From positions 3,377 through 11,695 of the forward strand of contig PLRZ01000141.1 in assembly GCA_003164075.1 (NCBI GenBank): a stretch of 8,319 nt of DNA, written 5' to 3'. This document shows, piece by piece, positions 5,947-8,319 of this stretch; position 1 is the first letter of the stretch; every line of letters starts with the position of its first letter. Under the pieces are notes generated by a model. The model had not been told where the DNA came from. It ran no database searches and was given only the letters and a program-made list of their open reading frames with translations. A program made the position numbers and the translations under genes. The stretch is from Bryobacterales bacterium. GTDB lineage: Bacteria > Acidobacteriota > Terriglobia > Bryobacterales > Bryobacteraceae.

Positions 5947-6570
5947 TTAATGCATCTTCTCCAGGAAGTGGCCCTGGCTGGCGTCCACGTAAATCGAAAA
6001 GCTGGACGTCCCCACCGACTCTCCCCAGACTACCCGCCAGACCGGCATGGTGAACTGGTTGATTTTCTCCAGTTGAAAGGAAATCGGCATGCCGGGGTTT
6101 TGCTTGTCGTAATCGGCGGCCTTTTCGTCTGCCGTTTTGTAGGCCGCGTCGGAATCGATCGACACGGCGCGAATATCGAACGGGGCGTTTACTCCCGAAC
6201 TCCCGGACCAGGCTTCGCCGCCCAGGCCGAACACGCCCTGATGCAGGTTGCCCTCCTGTTCCACCACGGAAAACGTATAGGTTTGAGTCTTCCCCAGACT
6301 GGTGGACACAAACGTGGCCTGCCACGCTCCGGCCTTCCCGGCGGCCGCCGGAACATCCGCCAGGTGGATGCTGTTGAGCTTCAGAACCAGGGCGTCAGCC
6401 GAGAAGGAGGAGCGCGCCTTCTGATACATTTTGAAAAGGGCGGACTGCCCCGACACCGGCTCCGGCGGCTTTTCGGGTTCCTTCTTGGCGACGGGCTTGG
6501 AGGGTTCCGAGCAGCCGATCAATAGGAGCGAGAGGCCAACCGCGAGGAAAGAGAGCTTCTTCATGTTCAT
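5947..6570 (-). CDS. Lipoprotein with PepSY-like C-terminal domain
   Basis: A 207-aa predicted lipoprotein. The start MNMKK, hydrophobic residues 8-18 and the lipobox LIGC with Cys20 form a type II signal peptide, so the mature protein should be lipid-anchored, on the outer or inner membrane facing the periplasm. Residues 21-40 are a Lys/Pro/Glu linker. The middle has alternating beta-type segments (WQATFVSTSL, TQTYTFSVVEQ). The C-terminus, with PVWRVVW (176-182) followed by FSIYVDASQG (191-200), resembles a PepSY or PepSY-like domain, a small fold found in secreted inhibitors and periplasmic proteins; this assignment is tentative. The exact job is unknown. ATG 6570 or ATG 6564 (Met3) could be the start; neither has a Shine-Dalgarno, and TAAAAT lies 8 bases before the first. 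It converges on recN and diverges from the TPR gene, so it is a single-gene unit. Confidence 0.8.
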   Translation of the reverse strand: MNMKKLSFLAVGLSLLLIGCSEPSKPVAKKEPEKPPEPVSGQSALFKMYQKARSSFSADALVLKLNSIHLADVPAAAGKAGAWQATFVSTSLGKTQTYTFSVVEQEGNLHQGVFGLGGEAWSGSSGVNAPFDIRAVSIDSDAAYKTADEKAADYDKQNPGMPISFQLEKINQFTMPVWRVVWGESVGTSSFSIYVDASQGHFLEKMH

Positions 6571-6578
6571 CTAAAAGC

Positions 6579-6584
6579 ATTTTA
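6579..6584 (-). promoter_or_regulatory. -10-like hexamer of the lipoprotein gene
   Basis: TAAAAT on the minus strand ends 8 bases before the ATG at 6570. A start of transcription 6-8 bases downstream would give a leaderless or nearly leaderless message. No convincing -35 is seen. Confidence 0.4.
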
Positions 6585-6657
6585 TCAACCCGCGCGGCAT
6601 CCGGCACGCGCGCTGGCGAGTGATACGTCTTATACAGTTCTTCCTGGAGGGCTGTGC

Positions 6658-6663
6658 CATAAT
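6658..6663 (+). promoter_or_regulatory. Possible -10 box of the TPR gene
   Basis: CATAAT, one base from consensus, lies 22 bases before ATG 6686. This would leave a leader of roughly 15 bases, enough to include the GGGGTG ribosome-site-like sequence at 6675-6680. The -35 region is not recognisable. Confidence 0.3.
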
Positions 6664-6685
6664 TAAAACCAACTGGGGTGCACGA

Positions 6686-7942
6686 ATGTCTCCTCAATGT
6701 CGAAAATGGGGTATTTCCCTCGCGGCCGCCGCGATTCTCCTGGTCCCGGCTTTCAGCCAGACCTCGTCCACCACATCATCCACCGGGACGGGCACGTCTA
6801 CCGGCACTCCGACCCGGTCGGGGCTGCCAACCTCTACCACCACCGGGACTACCAGCACCACCGGCCAGACCCAGATACCGCAACCGATCCGGGTCAGCGG
6901 CCGTGTCATGGTGGACGACGGCACGCCGCCATCCTTCCCGGCGGTCATCGAACGCCTGTGCAACGGTAATCCGCATGCGGAAGGCTACACCGACACCCAG
7001 GGTTATTTCTCCATTCTGCTGGGTCAGGCAACCGGGGTCATTGGCGACGCCAGCGATACCAGTGGGATATCCAACCGGACCACCCCGCTGAGCGGTATCA
7101 CGGGTGGCTCAGGCACGGGATTGAGCACCGGGACCACCCGAGCCGCAACCAACCGTTTCGACAACTGCGAGCTGCGTGCCAGCCTGGGCGGCTATCGTTC
7201 GCAATCCATTAACCTGGCGAGCCGCCGCCCGTCGGACGACCCCGATGTAGGCGTCATCCTGATCCACCGGATGGGCGCGTCGGAATCGGCGACCACGGTA
7301 ACGGCCACCACCCTGAAGGCGCCGAAAGAGGCCCGCAAGGCTCTGCAGAAGGGCATGGACTTGGCCAGGAAGAACAAACCGGAAGAGGCCATCGCCAGCC
7401 TGCGGGAGGCCGTCAAGGTGGATCCCGAGTTCGCGTTTGCCTGGTGCGAACTGGGCAAACTGCAGGGGGACAACGGCCACGCCGCGGATGCCCACGCGTC
7501 CTTTCAAGCCGCTGCCCGGGCCGAGCCGCGCTGGCCGGAGCCGTATCTGCGGCTCTCGCTGATAGCGGTACAGGCGCGCGACTGGAAGGAACTGGCCGAT
7601 ACGACGGATCGCGTTCTGCGTCTCAACTCCTTCGAATACCCGCAGGCATTCTTCTTCAACGCGGTGGCCAATTACAATCTCCGGCATATCGAGGTGGCCG
7701 AGAAGAGTGCGCTATCGGCGGAGAAACTCGATGTGCAACATCACTTTCCGCAGATCGCGGATCTTCTGGGCAAGATCCTCGCCGATCGGCACGAGTATGC
7801 CGAGGCAGCGGAGAAGCTCCGTACCTACCTGATGCTGGCGCCCAACGCCACGGATGCCGCGGACGCGCGCAAACGGCTGATGGAGATGGAGAAGCTGGCT
7901 GCCGAGTCTTCGCAGATAGCGAGCAAAGGCCCGCCGCGGTAA
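6686..7942 (+). CDS. Secreted protein: carboxypeptidase-regulatory-like domain plus TPRs
   Basis: A 418-aa exported protein. I start it at ATG 6686, not at GTG 6620 22 codons upstream, because a normal signal peptide begins there (MSPQCRKWG, hydrophobic ISLAAAAILLVPAFS, cleavage near residue 24) and GGGGTG lies about 5 bases before it. Residues 25-65 are a Thr/Ser/Gly low-complexity stretch. From about residue 68 (IRVSGRVMVDDGTPP) to about 200 there is a carboxypeptidase-regulatory-like beta domain, with GYTDTQGYFSILL and CELRASLGGYRSQ as typical strands. It is interrupted at about 112-155 by a second Gly/Ser/Thr-rich segment. From about 215 to the end come TPR-type helix pairs (ALQKGMDLARKNKPEEAIASL, AFAWCELGKLQGDNGHAADA and further ones), which serve protein-protein contact. 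This architecture is common in acidobacterial envelope proteins. Client and function are unknown. The stop lies 7 bases from that of a convergent candidate gene. Confidence 0.88.
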   Translation: MSPQCRKWGISLAAAAILLVPAFSQTSSTTSSTGTGTSTGTPTRSGLPTSTTTGTTSTTGQTQIPQPIRVSGRVMVDDGTPPSFPAVIERLCNGNPHAEGYTDTQGYFSILLGQATGVIGDASDTSGISNRTTPLSGITGGSGTGLSTGTTRAATNRFDNCELRASLGGYRSQSINLASRRPSDDPDVGVILIHRMGASESATTVTATTLKAPKEARKALQKGMDLARKNKPEEAIASLREAVKVDPEFAFAWCELGKLQGDNGHAADAHASFQAAARAEPRWPEPYLRLSLIAVQARDWKELADTTDRVLRLNSFEYPQAFFFNAVANYNLRHIEVAEKSALSAEKLDVQHHFPQIADLLGKILADRHEYAEAAEKLRTYLMLAPNATDAADARKRLMEMEKLAAESSQIASKGPPR

Positions 7943-7949
7943 GCGCCGA

Positions 7950-8111
7950 TTACAGCCTGGGAACGAGGCGGCCGAGCGGCGGCCGTGCCGGATCCGCGTG
8001 AGGCGGCGGCATTTTGGGATCCCGCAATACGGGCGGCGGCGGTGGCGCGGGGGCGGTCGGTTGCATCTGGCGGCACAAATCACAGCCGCAGGTTGAATTA
8101 TTCTGATCCAC
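7950..8111 (-). CDS. Possible small Cys/Pro-rich protein
   Basis: A 53-aa candidate. GTG 8111 is preceded by AAAGGG with a 7-base spacer, and TACAAT (8136-8131) upstream could be its -10 box, so start and promoter agree. The N-terminus has Cys8, Cys10 and Cys13 (STCGCDLCRQ) and the rest is proline-rich (APAPPPPP, MPPPHADPARPPL). No signal peptide or known family is seen. It ends 7 bases from the stop of the convergent TPR gene. The same frame stays open all the way to the right edge (at least 122 codons) without an ATG, so it may instead be the C-terminal part of a longer gene entering from the right. Against that, the upstream part runs through two tandem hairpins that look like intergenic repeats. 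Proline-rich open frames also arise by chance in G+C-rich DNA, so this is a weak call. Confidence 0.35.
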   Translation of the reverse strand: MDQNNSTCGCDLCRQMQPTAPAPPPPPVLRDPKMPPPHADPARPPLGRLVPRL

Positions 8112-8248
8112 GTTAAAACCCTTTAACTCTATTGTACTCCCCCGGCTATTTCGGGGACAGGCTACATAACCTCGAAATACAGAACTCCTGATGTCGGCCG
8201 GAGATTTCGGATAGTTGGGGCAATTGACCTTGAGCCAAGACGTGGCGC

Positions 8249-8287
8249 AGACACTCGTGTCTACGGCGCCGAGACTCTTCTCGGCGC
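8249..8287. repeat. Two tandem hairpins near the right edge
   Basis: AGACAC (8249-8254) pairs with GTGTCT (8257-8262) across a 2-base gap. Three bases on, GCGCCGAGA (8266-8274) pairs perfectly with TCTCGGCGC (8279-8287) around the loop CTCT. Two adjacent perfect stems with tiny loops suggest a dispersed palindromic (REP-like) repeat, but only one copy lies in this window. Confidence 0.5.
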
Positions 8288-8319
8288 TCCGGGACGGATG
8301 CCGCTCGCGAAGAGGGTCG

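Noticed and set aside
5941..6525. Plus-strand open frame (194 aa) opposite the lipoprotein gene
   Set aside because: The minus-strand reading has a clear lipobox and PepSY-like end; the plus-strand reading has neither motif nor ribosome site.
7109..7687. Minus-strand 192-aa frame opposite the TPR gene
   Set aside because: Antisense to a protein with a clear signal peptide and TPR pattern; composition is typical of a shadow frame.
1..8319. CRISPR arrays, tRNA or rRNA genes, riboswitches
   Set aside because: Looked for regularly spaced direct repeats and familiar RNA-gene sequence on both strands by eye; none seen.

Overview
The window joins a high-GC chromosomal segment (about 3.7 kb to the right edge) to a visibly more A+T-rich accessory segment (left edge to about 3.7 kb). 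The organism is most likely an acidobacterium of the Bryobacterales/Solibacter type. This is an inference from the secreted protein that joins a carboxypeptidase-regulatory-like domain to TPRs, from the IS4-type element, and from GC-rich hairpin repeats. No rRNA or tRNA is present to confirm it.

Left, accessory part. A gene cut by the window edge (1-303) overlaps a 165-aa protein (272-769) that looks like a RelE-superfamily toxin with an added four-cysteine zinc-ribbon-like tail. An apparently intact IS4-family insertion sequence (777-2127) has landed on the last bases of that gene's stop codon. It has 13-bp terminal inverted repeats and a 9-bp target duplication (AGATTCACA, 768-776 and 2128-2136), and its 389-aa transposase is on the minus strand. 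Next, on the minus strand, comes a two-gene operon: a PD-(D/E)XK nuclease-superfamily protein (3720-2911), then an unrecognised 188-aa protein (2921-2355) whose start overlaps the nuclease's end. This pair is the best candidate in the window for an undescribed, possibly defence-related, system.

Boundary. About 450 bases (3721-4179) hold no convincing gene, only a promoter at each end.

Right, chromosomal part. recN, for DNA double-strand-break repair, is on the plus strand (4180-5847). It is followed by a GC-rich hairpin and then a perfect 16-bp palindrome. A minus-strand lipoprotein with a PepSY-like C-terminus converges on recN (6570-5947). A secreted TPR protein (6686-7942) diverges from the lipoprotein gene. 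A possible small Cys/Pro-rich gene converges on it from the right (8111-7950), and two tandem hairpins sit near the right edge.

A pattern across the window: recN, the lipoprotein gene and the nuclease gene each have a -10-like hexamer (TATAAT or TAAAAT) ending only 6-8 bases before the start codon and no Shine-Dalgarno sequence. This is the arrangement expected of leaderless mRNAs. No pathway links the recN, lipoprotein and TPR genes beyond being neighbours.
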